Shown here: in pieces, positions 52,340 to 64,000 of the stretch | Layout of the letters: each line of letters begins with the position of its first letter | Position numbering within the stretch: the first letter of the stretch is position 1 | Source: UBA1479 sp048263775 | GTDB taxonomy: Bacteria > Pseudomonadota > Alphaproteobacteria > Rhodospirillales > Casp-alpha2 | Assembly: GCA_048263775.1 (NCBI GenBank) | Contig: JBLXDU010000008.1 | Coordinates: 136,084 to 200,083 of the forward strand | DNA: 64,000 nt | Direction of reading: 5' to 3' | Notes under the pieces: model-generated | The model's database searches: none | What the model saw: the letters and a program-made list of their open reading frames with translations, nothing else | What the model was told of the DNA's origin: nothing | Program-made: the position numbers and the translations under genes

Positions 52340-52514
52340 CTTCAGGTCTAAATAGAAAAAATCTCAAGCACACTTTTTAAAGCGCGAATGCCTTATTTGG
52401 AACGTGCTTCGGTGCTTATTATGATTTCATAAATTTGTCCTAATGTTAATTAAAGTTGCGGCATTGATGAGCGCTTGTTGACACTCTCTAACCAAACGGC
52501 ATTGTTCTTGGTGA

Positions 52515-52523
52515 TGTTATAAT
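52515..52523 (+). promoter_or_regulatory. Extended -10 promoter before the AEC transporter gene
   Basis: TGTTATAAT is a perfect extended -10 element 39 bases before the ATG at 52563. No convincing -35 stands at the right distance, which is tolerated with an extended -10. Confidence 0.5.
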
Positions 52524-52562
52524 CCACTCCGTCGTTTCTCCTGATTTTTGGCGATCCCCTTC

Positions 52563-53522
52563 ATGGAACCCGTCCTCAACGTCGTCCTGCCCGTGTTCGC
52601 CATTATCTTGTCCGGGTATCTTGCCGGCCGCGCGGGCGTCATGGGGCCGTCGTCGACCGATGCGCTGAACCGGTTCGTCTATTACGTGGCGCTGCCGGTT
52701 TTGCTTGGCCATTCCATGGCCCGGGTCGATGCCGCGACCATTTTCGACTGGCCCTTCATCCTGGCCTATCTGGGCGGCAACGGGGTGACTTTCGCGGGCG
52801 CCTATTTCCTGTCGCGACACGCCTTCAAGAACGACATGTCGCAGTCGTCCCTGTTCGCCATGGTCTCCGTCTTCGCCAATACGGGGTACATGGGGATTCC
52901 CCTGGCCATCGTCGCCTTCGGACCCGATGCGGCCCTGCCGGCGGCCATCGCCACCGTGTTCCAGACCTTGGTGTTCATCACCGTGACCGAAGTTCTGATT
53001 ACTGCCGGTAAAAGCAAGGGCACGGGCCAGGCCCTGGCGAAGGTCTTTGTCGATTCCCTTTGGGGGTTGATCAAAAGCCCCCTGTTCATCGGCTGCGCCA
53101 TCGGCATGGCTTGGTCCTTGGGCGGGCTCACGCTGCCGGTGCCGGTCGATACCTACGCCACGGTGCTGGGGGCGGCGGCCGGGCCGGGGGCCTTGTTCGC
53201 GCTCGGCCTGTTCCTGGTCGGCAAACCCATTTCCGAAGGCATGGGCGAGGTTTCGGTCATGGTCGTGATCAAGCTTTTGATCCACCCCTTGGTGACCTGG
53301 GTGCTCGGCGCCTATGTGTTCGATGTGCGCTTGGACTGGCTGGTCGTGCTGGTCATGCTGGCGGCCCTGCCGACGGGGGCGAGTTGTTTCGTCCTGGCCC
53401 AGCAGCAGACCGTCTACATCCGCCGCACCTCGACGGCGACCCTGTTCTCGACCCTTATCGCTGTGGTCACCATCGGCGCGTTCTTCGCCCTGCCGCAGGT
53501 CGCGGACGCGCTGCTGCCCTAA
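52563..53522 (+). CDS. Auxin efflux carrier (AEC) family transporter
   Basis: A 319-residue membrane protein with about ten hydrophobic segments and the AEC family features: VVLPVFAIILSGYLAGRAG at the start and an Asn/Pro-containing crossing region near ALNRFVYYVALPVLL. Bacterial members export or import organic acids such as malonate or malate. I start at ATG 52563; no strong ribosome-binding site is visible. The stop overlaps the convergent helicase stop. Confidence 0.85.
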   Translation: MEPVLNVVLPVFAIILSGYLAGRAGVMGPSSTDALNRFVYYVALPVLLGHSMARVDAATIFDWPFILAYLGGNGVTFAGAYFLSRHAFKNDMSQSSLFAMVSVFANTGYMGIPLAIVAFGPDAALPAAIATVFQTLVFITVTEVLITAGKSKGTGQALAKVFVDSLWGLIKSPLFIGCAIGMAWSLGGLTLPVPVDTYATVLGAAAGPGALFALGLFLVGKPISEGMGEVSVMVVIKLLIHPLVTWVLGAYVFDVRLDWLVVLVMLAALPTGASCFVLAQQQTVYIRRTSTATLFSTLIAVVTIGAFFALPQVADALLP

Positions 53523-56290
53523 TCCTGCGCTGTCTCTTCCGACAGAAACGCCTTCACCTGCTGCACGGCCTCGCTCAGGCCGATGCGCTGGATTTCCACG
53601 CCGGCAGGGAAGGCGGCGGCGAGGCGCGTCGGCAGGGCCCTGTCCAGCATCACGAAGATGCCCCGGTCCCCGGCCCGGCGGATCAGCCGGCCGAACGCCT
53701 GTTTCAGCTTGAGCCGCGTCAGAGCCTCGTCGAAATCGCGCCCGCCGAAGGCATTGCGCCGTGCCTTGTGCAGGATGTCCGGGCGCGGCCAGGGCACCCG
53801 ATCGAACACGATTAGGCGCAGCGATCGCCCCGGTACGTCGACCCCGTCGCGGACCGCGTCCGTGCCCAAAAGGCAGGCGTTTTCCTCGGCCCGGAAGATG
53901 TCGATCAGGGTGCCGGTGTCCAGCGGCTCCACATGCTGGGCGTATAGAGGGATGTCCAGATCCTCAAGCGGCCCGGCAATGCGCTGATGCACGGCACGCA
54001 GCCGGTTGATGGCGGTGAACAGGCCGAGCGCCCCGCCGCCGGACGCGATGAACAGTTCGCGGTAGGCGGCGGAAACCTGATCGGCCGAATTGCGGTTGAC
54101 GTCGCCGACCACCAGCACGCGGGTCTGCTTGCCGTAATCGAAGGGCGAGGGCACGGTGACATGCTGCGCCGGGCGGGTCATGTGGACAGCCCCCGTGCGG
54201 GCCGAGGCCTGGGGCCAACCGTCGCCGTCCGGGTCGCGGTCGTCGTTGGTGATGTCGCGCAAGGTGGCCGAGGTCACCAAGACGCCGTGGGCTTCCGAGG
54301 CCACGTCGCGGGCGAACGGCAAGGTCGGGTCCACGTAATGGCGATGGAAGGCGACATCGACTTCGCGTCCGGCCGTGCGCTCCACGGCGAACCAATCGAC
54401 GAAGGTCTCCGGCGTTTCGCTTTTCAGGGCCTTCAGCATGTCGCGCCAGGCGGCGATCTGGGCCAGGCCACGGCGTTCCAGGGACTTGGCCACGGCCTCG
54501 ATGCGATTGCGGGTCTGGGTATCCAGGTTGTCGGCCTCGTCGTCCAGCTTGCCGGCTAGGCGCTCGATCAGCTCGCCCATGGGCTTGCCCATCTTGGCCA
54601 GTGCTCCTTCCAGTTCCCCGGCGGCGGCGAGCAGGCCGTCCGTCGCCGGATGGGGCTCGCACTCCAGGGAATAGCCGGCGTCGGCGTCTTCCGCCCGGGC
54701 CAGGACCTGGGCACGCAGGCGGGCCAGGAAATCCTCCGACGGGCCGCGCGGTCCGGCCTCGATGCGTTGCCGCCAGCCGGGGCCGGGCAAGCAGCGGGCC
54801 GCCGCCAGAACTGCCTCCAGTGCGTCCTGGGCCTTGTCGTCGTCGGAAATGAGGTCTTCGATGCGCGCCTTCAGGCCGCGCGACCGCGACCGCTGGCCTT
54901 CCTCCGCCCCGACCAGCCAGCGCCTGAGGTCCGCCGTCTCGAACCCGGACAGATGGGCGGAAAAGGCCCCGTCGGCGGCGTTGAACAGATGATGGCCCTC
55001 GTCGAACACATAACGCAGCGGCAGGCCGCCGCCGTCGTCGGATCCGATGCCGCCCATGGCCGCCTGAATCATCACCAGGGCATGGTTGGCGACCACGATT
55101 TCCGCATGCTTGGCCCGGCGTTGTGAGCGTTCGATGAAGCATTTGCCGTAATGGGCGCAGGCGGCATAGACGCATTCGCCCCGGGTGTCCGTCAAATCCG
55201 TGGTCAGGCCCGTGCCCATGAGATCGGCCAGCCAGGCCGGGAAGTCGCCGCCCACCATGTCGCCGTCGCGGGTCGCCAACGCCCAGCGGGCCAACAGGCC
55301 GAGGGCGATTGAGGCCGGACCCGGCATCTGTAGGGAGCGGTTGAGAGCCTCCTCGTAATTCAAGATACAGAAATAGTTTTCCCGCCCCTTGCGCACGACG
55401 ACCTTCTGTTCCTTCTCCACCGCGTCTGGGTAAAGCCGGTCGAGTTCCGCATCCAATTGCCGCTGCAGGTTGCGGGTGAAGGTCGAAATCCACACCGTGC
55501 CCTGGTTCTTTTTCGCCCAGACGCTGGCCGGCGCGATGTAGCCCAATGTTTTGCCGACCCCCGTGCCCGCCTCGGCCAGGACGAAGCGCGGTTCTCCCGC
55601 TCGGTCGCGGGGCAGGAAGGCGGCGACGGCGCCGGCGGCATAATCGGCCTGCTGGGGGCGCTGCTCCGACCCGCGGCCCAACAGGACCGCCAGTTGCGCG
55701 CGGGCTTCCGCGGCCGCCACGGGCTGGTTTCCGGGCGGCGGCGGCGGGGCCTCGTCCTCCCAGTCGGGCAGGCGCTGCCAGATCATCAGGCCCCGGCGGG
55801 TCGACGCCGAATGGGGCTCCTCCCCCGCCCCCAGGGCCGCCAGCACGGCGGATGTCCAGGGCCAGCCGCCCCGGCCCATGGACCAGGCGATGGCGGCGGT
55901 GTCACCCCGCCCTTCCTCGCGCAGATCGGTGAGCAGGCGATGGGCGGCGAGCGTCAGAATTTCGGCTTCGGCTTCGTGGCTGGCGGGCAGGGCCAGGTTC
56001 AGGGCCTCGGCCAGGCCGCGCGGCGTCGGCAGGCAGAACTTGGCCGGACGGCAGAAGGCGAACAGTTCCAACAGGTCGAGGGCGGGAATGCTTTGAAGGT
56101 TCAATCGCCGTGCCGTCGCCTTGGCATGGCAGACCATGACGCGGTCGGTCTTGCGCACCCGGCGGGATGCTTCTGCCGGCGTCAGGGTCTCGATCTCGCC
56201 TTCGGGTGTCAGCCAGGCCGCATGGCGCACGCCGACCACCAGGGCGGGCACGTCGCGAAGCTGCGGAAAGGGGCCGCCGGACGCGGTCAC
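53519..56290 (-). CDS. DinG/XPD-type iron-sulphur DNA helicase
   Basis: A 923-residue superfamily 2 helicase. A degenerate N-terminal region (1-185) resembles a nuclease-like domain without visible catalytic acids. Walker A is EAGTGVGKTLGYI; four cysteines (YFC, GEC, AAC, GKC) fit the XPD/DinG iron-sulphur cluster; the DEAH-type box is FDEGHHLF; motif VI is QAFGRLIRR. It likely unwinds damaged or structured DNA (5'-3'). The start codon is GTG at 56290. It is convergent with, and overlaps by four bases, the AEC gene. Confidence 0.88.
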   Translation of the reverse strand: MTASGGPFPQLRDVPALVVGVRHAAWLTPEGEIETLTPAEASRRVRKTDRVMVCHAKATARRLNLQSIPALDLLELFAFCRPAKFCLPTPRGLAEALNLALPASHEAEAEILTLAAHRLLTDLREEGRGDTAAIAWSMGRGGWPWTSAVLAALGAGEEPHSASTRRGLMIWQRLPDWEDEAPPPPPGNQPVAAAEARAQLAVLLGRGSEQRPQQADYAAGAVAAFLPRDRAGEPRFVLAEAGTGVGKTLGYIAPASVWAKKNQGTVWISTFTRNLQRQLDAELDRLYPDAVEKEQKVVVRKGRENYFCILNYEEALNRSLQMPGPASIALGLLARWALATRDGDMVGGDFPAWLADLMGTGLTTDLTDTRGECVYAACAHYGKCFIERSQRRAKHAEIVVANHALVMIQAAMGGIGSDDGGGLPLRYVFDEGHHLFNAADGAFSAHLSGFETADLRRWLVGAEEGQRSRSRGLKARIEDLISDDDKAQDALEAVLAAARCLPGPGWRQRIEAGPRGPSEDFLARLRAQVLARAEDADAGYSLECEPHPATDGLLAAAGELEGALAKMGKPMGELIERLAGKLDDEADNLDTQTRNRIEAVAKSLERRGLAQIAAWRDMLKALKSETPETFVDWFAVERTAGREVDVAFHRHYVDPTLPFARDVASEAHGVLVTSATLRDITNDDRDPDGDGWPQASARTGAVHMTRPAQHVTVPSPFDYGKQTRVLVVGDVNRNSADQVSAAYRELFIASGGGALGLFTAINRLRAVHQRIAGPLEDLDIPLYAQHVEPLDTGTLIDIFRAEENACLLGTDAVRDGVDVPGRSLRLIVFDRVPWPRPDILHKARRNAFGGRDFDEALTRLKLKQAFGRLIRRAGDRGIFVMLDRALPTRLAAAFPAGVEIQRIGLSEAVQQVKAFLSEETAQD

Positions 56291-56395
56291 GGTCGGGGCA
56301 CGCCTTGGGGGCGGGGCGAGGGGCTCATGGCGGGGCGAATCATCGCGCCATGATGCGCCAGGGGCCGATGAAATCCAAGCGGCGGAGACGCCGAA

Positions 56396-60118
<3,723 letters not shown>

Positions 60119-60122
60119 GGAA

Positions 60123-61109
60123 TCAGCCTGTTTGTTTCTTGTTTGTTTGGTCACCGGCGTCGCTCCCCATCGGATGCTTGGGGCGCACGCCCAGCATGTG
60201 ACAGATGGCGTAGGTCAGATCCGCCTGGTTCAGGGTGTAGAAGTGGAACTGCTTGTCGCCGAAGGCGTGCAGGGTGCGGCACTGTTCGGCGACCAGGGAG
60301 GCGGCGACCAGCTTGTGCGTGTCGGGGTCGTTCTCCAGCCCGTCGAACAGATCGCCCAGCCAGCGCGGAATCGTCGCCCCGCAGCGCTTGGAGAAATTCG
60401 CGACCTTGGTGAAATTGTGGATCGGCATGATGCCGGGGATGATCGGCACCCAGATGCCGGCGGCCCGCGCCTGATCGACGAAGCGCAGATAGACGTCGGT
60501 GTCGAAGAAATACTGGGTGATCGCCTGATCGGCGCCGGCGTCGATCTTGCGTTTCAGGTTGTCCATGTCGGCCTTGGCGCTGCGCGCTTCTGGGTGGACT
60601 TCCGGATAGGCGCCGACGGAAATGTTGAAATCGCCGATCTGGCGCAGTCCGGCAACCAGATCGCAGGCGAAGGCATAGCCGCCGGCGTGCGGCGTGTAAT
60701 GGCCGGACGAATCCTGCGGATCGCCGCGCAAGGCCACGATATGGCGCACGCCCATGTCCCAATAGTCCTGGGCGACGGTGTCGATTTCCTGGGTCGTTGC
60801 ATCGACGCAGGTCAGGTGCGCCGCCGGCAGAAGGTCGGTTTCGTCGAGCAGGCGCTTGACCGTGGCGTGGGTGCGCTCACGGGTCGAGCCGCCGGCGCCG
60901 TAGGTCACGGAAACGTACTTCGGGTTGAGCGGCGCCAGGCGCTGGATGCTGTCCCACAGATTGGCCTCGGCGCGCTCGCTCGACGGCGGAAAGAACTCAA
61001 ACGAAACCTCGACGTCGTCGGGCAGGGCGGCAGCGACGGAGCCGCCGGCAACGGCGGCGCGGCCGAAGGCGGCAACCTGGCGCAGGGTATCAGTGGGCGG
61101 TTTGGGCAT
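60123..61109 (-). CDS. metF: Methylenetetrahydrofolate reductase
   Basis: A 328-residue FAD-dependent TIM-barrel reductase. The substrate glutamate lies in VSFEFFPPSSERAE; VTYGAGGSTRERTH and QAITQYFFDTDVYLRF are family signatures. It produces the 5-methyltetrahydrofolate used by MetH. The ATG overlaps the stop of the preceding regulator gene (ATGA), so regulator, metF and metH form one operon. Confidence 0.95.
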   Translation of the reverse strand: MPKPPTDTLRQVAAFGRAAVAGGSVAAALPDDVEVSFEFFPPSSERAEANLWDSIQRLAPLNPKYVSVTYGAGGSTRERTHATVKRLLDETDLLPAAHLTCVDATTQEIDTVAQDYWDMGVRHIVALRGDPQDSSGHYTPHAGGYAFACDLVAGLRQIGDFNISVGAYPEVHPEARSAKADMDNLKRKIDAGADQAITQYFFDTDVYLRFVDQARAAGIWVPIIPGIMPIHNFTKVANFSKRCGATIPRWLGDLFDGLENDPDTHKLVAASLVAEQCRTLHAFGDKQFHFYTLNQADLTYAICHMLGVRPKHPMGSDAGDQTNKKQTG

Positions 61110-62116
61110 CAGACGGTGTTCTCCAGGGTACGGCTCGTGGCGGGTTTTGTCAGAAGCGGCGCGGCATCGGTGTTGGCGGCGGCGGGGGTCTTGACGGCGG
61201 ACCACAGGGTCACGGTCAGGGGATCGCCGGAAAGGTGGCGGATGGCGCGCGGCGTGAGGCCGGCGCTCTTAAGCCAGACTTCGGTCTGGGCATCGGAAAA
61301 GCCCAGGCGCCGGTGTTGGTGGTCACGGCGCAGGGTTTCTTCTTCATGGGGGGCGAAATCGATGATCAAAAGTGTCCCACCGGGGCGGACCATGGCGGTC
61401 GCCGCCTCGATGGCGCGCACCGGATCGTCCAGGTAGTGCAGCACCTGATGCAGGGTCACCAGATCGAAGGTTTCGGCCGGGAACGGCAATTGGGTGATGT
61501 CGGCCTGGCGGACCTGACAATGGCTCAACCCGGCACTGTCCAGGTTGGCGCGGGCCACGGCCAGCATCTCGCGGGACAGGTCGACCCCCTGGGCATGTTC
61601 CGTACGTCCGGCCAACAGTTCAAGAATACGGCCGGTGCCGGTACCCAGGTCCAGGTGGCGTTCGATGGTTTCGGGGGCAAGGTCGAGGATCGCCTTTTCG
61701 ACCACGGCGTCATCGACATGGAGCGAGCGCAACCGGTCCCATTGCCCGGCGTTTTCGCGGAAGTAGCGGGCGGCCTCTTCGGCTCGTTCGCGCTTGATCT
61801 GCACCAGGCGCTGACGGTCGCGGGCCAGAACCTCGTCGTCGAGCGGGGCAAGATCGACCAGACGGGCCGCCAGGTCCGTCTGCGGGCCGTCCTGGGCGAG
61901 GCGATGGAACACCCAGCTGCCTTCCGGCACGCGGGCCAGCAGCCCGGCGGCGGTCAGCACCTTCAGGTGGCGGGAAATGCGCGGTTGGCTTTGGCCCAGG
62001 ATGCGGACCAGTTCGGATACCGTCAATTCGCCGTCGGCACAAAGCGCCAGAATGCGAAGGCGGGTCGGTTCCGCCGCCGCGCGCATGCCGGCCATGGTGT
62101 CATCTAAAGTCCTCAT
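61109..62116 (-). CDS. ArsR-type regulator fused to SAM-dependent methyltransferase (SahR-like)
   Basis: A 335-residue fusion. Residues about 1-95 are an ArsR winged helix (LTVSELVRILGQSQPRISRHLKVL). Residues about 145-300 are a class I methyltransferase with LDLGTGTGRILELLAG and IIDFAPHEEE. Regulators of this architecture (SahR/SamR group) control methionine-cycle genes in proteobacteria, sensing S-adenosylhomocysteine or SAM. Coupling to metF and the palindrome just upstream of its start support autoregulated control of the operon. Confidence 0.9.
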   Translation of the reverse strand: MRTLDDTMAGMRAAAEPTRLRILALCADGELTVSELVRILGQSQPRISRHLKVLTAAGLLARVPEGSWVFHRLAQDGPQTDLAARLVDLAPLDDEVLARDRQRLVQIKRERAEEAARYFRENAGQWDRLRSLHVDDAVVEKAILDLAPETIERHLDLGTGTGRILELLAGRTEHAQGVDLSREMLAVARANLDSAGLSHCQVRQADITQLPFPAETFDLVTLHQVLHYLDDPVRAIEAATAMVRPGGTLLIIDFAPHEEETLRRDHQHRRLGFSDAQTEVWLKSAGLTPRAIRHLSGDPLTVTLWSAVKTPAAANTDAAPLLTKPATSRTLENTV

Positions 62117-62132
62117 AGGCCATCATATACAT

Positions 62133-62148
62133 ATAAAGATATCTTTAT
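62133..62148. promoter_or_regulatory. Operator of the ArsR-methyltransferase-metF-metH operon
   Basis: ATAAAGATATCTTTAT is a perfect 16-bp palindrome 17 bases upstream of the regulator start, in an AT-rich patch. Its form resembles the ATATAAAGATATC-type sites reported for SahR-like regulators. No SAM or SAH riboswitch fold is evident in the region. Confidence 0.75.
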
Positions 62149-62548
62149 GTCAATTGGAAAGCTGGGCTTTTTCATCATATACGTCGGTCCGGCGATTGGA
62201 CGCCCGTAACAGCCTGCAGCGATTCCGCGTTGCGGAATACTCCGTGGTAGGCGGCGGACTCTTTAGTTTGGTATAGTTTTGACGCGGTCGATGATCCGGG
62301 GCGAAACCTCGGGCATTGCCTAACAAAACCGCGAGAAGTCGTGGGAGGGCTCGTTCTGGGAGGACAGCCATCACCTTTAGACGATCGGCGGACGCCTGTT
62401 GACGGCGGACCGTTACGCGCGCGCGTGGCCCAAGGGCCGGGCCGGGCGGCTGCTGACCCGTGGGCCATTCCGGTTTTTGCGGGCCAGCCAACGACCACAA
62501 ATCACCGAATAAAAACAAACGCGTCGAATACCCAGCACAGGGGGAATC
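62149..62548. other. Intergenic region before the chemotaxis receptor
   Basis: About 400 bp between the methionine operon operator and the receptor start. I see no coding frame with family resemblance, no tRNA and no clear sigma-28 or sigma-54 promoter. AGGGGGAATC directly before 62549 is the receptor's ribosome-binding site. Confidence 0.5.
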
Positions 62549-64000
62549 ATGAACAATCTACGGATCAGCACGGCGAGCCGGTTGCTGCTCATCGCCATCG
62601 TGGTGACGGGCATCATCCAAGTCGCCAACGTGCTCCGAATCACCAATAACGTCGAAACGATCGACGATGCCTGGGTCGAATTTCAGGAAGCACAAAACGA
62701 AAAAGTCCGTCTTCTCGGCGATCTTCGCTCGGCCATGGGGTACGGCGGCCTGATCGAGAACTTCAAGGACTACATGCTGCGCCAGACGGACGAGTACCTG
62801 GAGAACATCAAGAAGTTCACCGACAAGTCCATGAGCATCATCAAGACCTACGAAGGCCTGGGGCTGAACGACACGGAAACGTCGGCGCTCGGCACGCTTG
62901 AGGAAATCGTCACGGTCTATGGCGCGCAGGCGGGCGAGATTGAAACGCTGACCTTCGACGCCGTCGCCGCCGAGGAGATCGACGCCAAGATCCAGATCGA
63001 CCCGATGCCGGCGCTGGAGGCGCTGAAGGTTCTCGCCCAGGCAGCCGAAGGTAAAAAGAAGAAGGGTGCGAAGAAGACCAAGTCGCAGCTTCTGAATTCG
63101 ATCCGCGCCCATCTGGGATTCGGTGGCCTGATCCACAATTTCAAGAATCTGGTAATCCGCCGCGATGCGGCCATTGCCGATAAGGTCAAGGCCGACGTCA
63201 CCGCCATCACTGCCGACGCGGCGTCCTACAAGGCTCTCGGCGTGTCGGAAAACGAGGGCAAGCTGCTGGACGACCTGCTCGGCGTCATCGCCGGCTACGG
63301 CACGGCGGCCGAGACGGTGTTGGCCCAGGCCGGACAGGGGAAATCGCCCCAGGAGATCGATCAGGCGCTGAGCATCGACGACAGCGCCCTGACCGGGGCC
63401 CTCGAAGGCCTGAAAGCCGAAATCAAGAATCAGCTCGATGCCAAGTCACAGGCGGTCGAGGACACCCTCGAAGGGGTGCGCAGCCTGGTTCAGATCAGCG
63501 TGTGGGTCACGGTGGTGATGCTGACCCTGTTGGTCATCGGCAGTTATTGGCTGCTGAATTACCGCGTGCGCGCGCCCATCATGGCGATCACCGGCGCCAT
63601 GAACGATCTGGCCGGGGGCAACCTGGAAGCCAAAATTCCAGGCCTCGGCGAAAAGACCGAGGTCGGGGAAATGGCCGGCGCCGTGCAGGTGTTCAAGGAG
63701 AATGCCCAGGAAGTGAATCGCATGACGGCGGAACGCGAGACCGAGGACCGCCGCAACCGCCGGCGGTTGCGCGGCGAAGTCCTGGCGCTCAACTCGGCGC
63801 TGGAAGAGGAGGTCGCCAAGGCGGTCGAACTGGTCAAGGATCGCGTCAACACGGTCGAGAATTCGGCACGGGCGGCGGCGGACCTGTCGCAGTCGGCCCA
63901 TACCCAGGCCTCGACCGTGGCGGCGGCGGCGGAAGAAGCGACGATCAACGTGCAGACCGTCGCGTCGGCGGCGGAGGAACTCTCGGCCTCGATCAACGAG
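62549..64000 (+). CDS. Methyl-accepting chemotaxis protein (3' end outside window)
   Basis: The first 484 residues of an MCP. TM1 spans about 11-30 and TM2 about 314-336, enclosing a 280-residue periplasmic sensor. A HAMP domain follows (about 337-390, YRVRAPIMAITGAMNDLAGG), then the start of the signalling helix with AAAEEATINVQTVASAAEEL. The sensor contains two copies of a GxGGLIxNFK motif: residues 59-78 and 185-204. The reading frame is open to the window edge, so the protein is cut off here. AGGGGG lies before the ATG. Confidence 0.9.
   Translation, partial: MNNLRISTASRLLLIAIVVTGIIQVANVLRITNNVETIDDAWVEFQEAQNEKVRLLGDLRSAMGYGGLIENFKDYMLRQTDEYLENIKKFTDKSMSIIKTYEGLGLNDTETSALGTLEEIVTVYGAQAGEIETLTFDAVAAEEIDAKIQIDPMPALEALKVLAQAAEGKKKKGAKKTKSQLLNSIRAHLGFGGLIHNFKNLVIRRDAAIADKVKADVTAITADAASYKALGVSENEGKLLDDLLGVIAGYGTAAETVLAQAGQGKSPQEIDQALSIDDSALTGALEGLKAEIKNQLDAKSQAVEDTLEGVRSLVQISVWVTVVMLTLLVIGSYWLLNYRVRAPIMAITGAMNDLAGGNLEAKIPGLGEKTEVGEMAGAVQVFKENAQEVNRMTAERETEDRRNRRRLRGEVLALNSALEEEVAKAVELVKDRVNTVENSARAAADLSQSAHTQASTVAAAAEEATINVQTVASAAEELSASINE

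Larger units (their letters stand above)
50430..52500. mobile_element. AT-rich inserted segment carrying two defence-like genes
   Basis: Base composition drops sharply: the 60-base row at 50941 is 23% GC and the row at 50641 is 47%, against 72% in the row at 49561. Codon use in the two genes is likewise AT-rich. No integrase, transposase, terminal repeats or tRNA border is visible, so I infer horizontal transfer from composition only; the exact ends are approximate. Confidence 0.65.

Noticed and set aside
50409..52562. Integrase, IS ends or attachment-site repeats around the AT-rich insert
   Set aside because: I found no transposase or integrase frame, no convincing flanking direct repeats and no tRNA gene; only composition supports transfer.
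62117..62548. SAM or SAH riboswitch upstream of the methionine operon
   Set aside because: No matching fold is visible, and the palindrome with the coupled ArsR-type regulator explains control.

Overview
The window is about 64 kb of high-GC (mostly 60-70%) Gram-negative DNA. Gene content points to an alphaproteobacterium of the Rhodospirillales type: a CIRCE-controlled groESL, a pst-pho regulon in alphaproteobacterial order, NasT/ANTAR regulators, sigma-54-like promoters, an ArsR-methyltransferase fused regulator ahead of metF-metH, and a candidate RNA carrying the CCUCCUCCC anti-Shine-Dalgarno loop known from alphaproteobacterial sRNAs. I cannot name the species. I see no tRNA, rRNA, IS element or CRISPR array.

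Layout. 1-5.2 kb: a MarR repressor divergent from a DHA2 drug exporter, with a perfect 18-bp operator between them, then a lipoprotein with TPRs and a secretin domain followed by a secreted pentapeptide-repeat protein. 5.3-11.6 kb: aldehyde dehydrogenase, CPD photolyase, and uvrD-prmA. 11.6-22.7 kb (all minus strand): phoR, pit, pstSCAB, phoU, phoB and a CLC antiporter, with Pho boxes before pstS and pit. 22.9-28.3 kb: a diguanylate cyclase, a thioesterase, and a translationally coupled GT2-VTT-GT4-FkbM operon. 28.4-30.5 kb: groESL. 30.6-38.2 kb: a TPR/2OG-oxygenase-like protein, a hydrolase, small stress/redox genes, a NasT-like ANTAR regulator, a TetR-DsrE pair and an HxlR-controlled oxidoreductase pair.

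38.2-49.5 kb is the most integrated block. A cyanate uptake and degradation operon (cynA-cynB-cynD-cynS) runs into a metal-handling module (HupE, CobW GTPase, WD40 protein, small Cys protein). It is preceded by an ANTAR regulator behind a sigma-54-like promoter. A hairpin-rich leader ends in seven T residues just before the cynA ribosome-binding site. A third ANTAR protein and a LytS-type sensor kinase lie divergently at the far end, again with a sigma-54-like promoter. I read the block as nitrogen-controlled cyanate use regulated by RNA-binding antitermination.

49.5-64 kb: a 3-hydroxyisobutyrate-type dehydrogenase; an AT-rich two-gene insert coding a DUF262 protein and a HEPN protein, which is the best candidate for an undescribed defence or toxin system; an AEC transporter; a DinG/XPD-type helicase; metH-metF with their ArsR-methyltransferase regulator; and the start of a chemotaxis receptor with a duplicated sensor that runs off the window.
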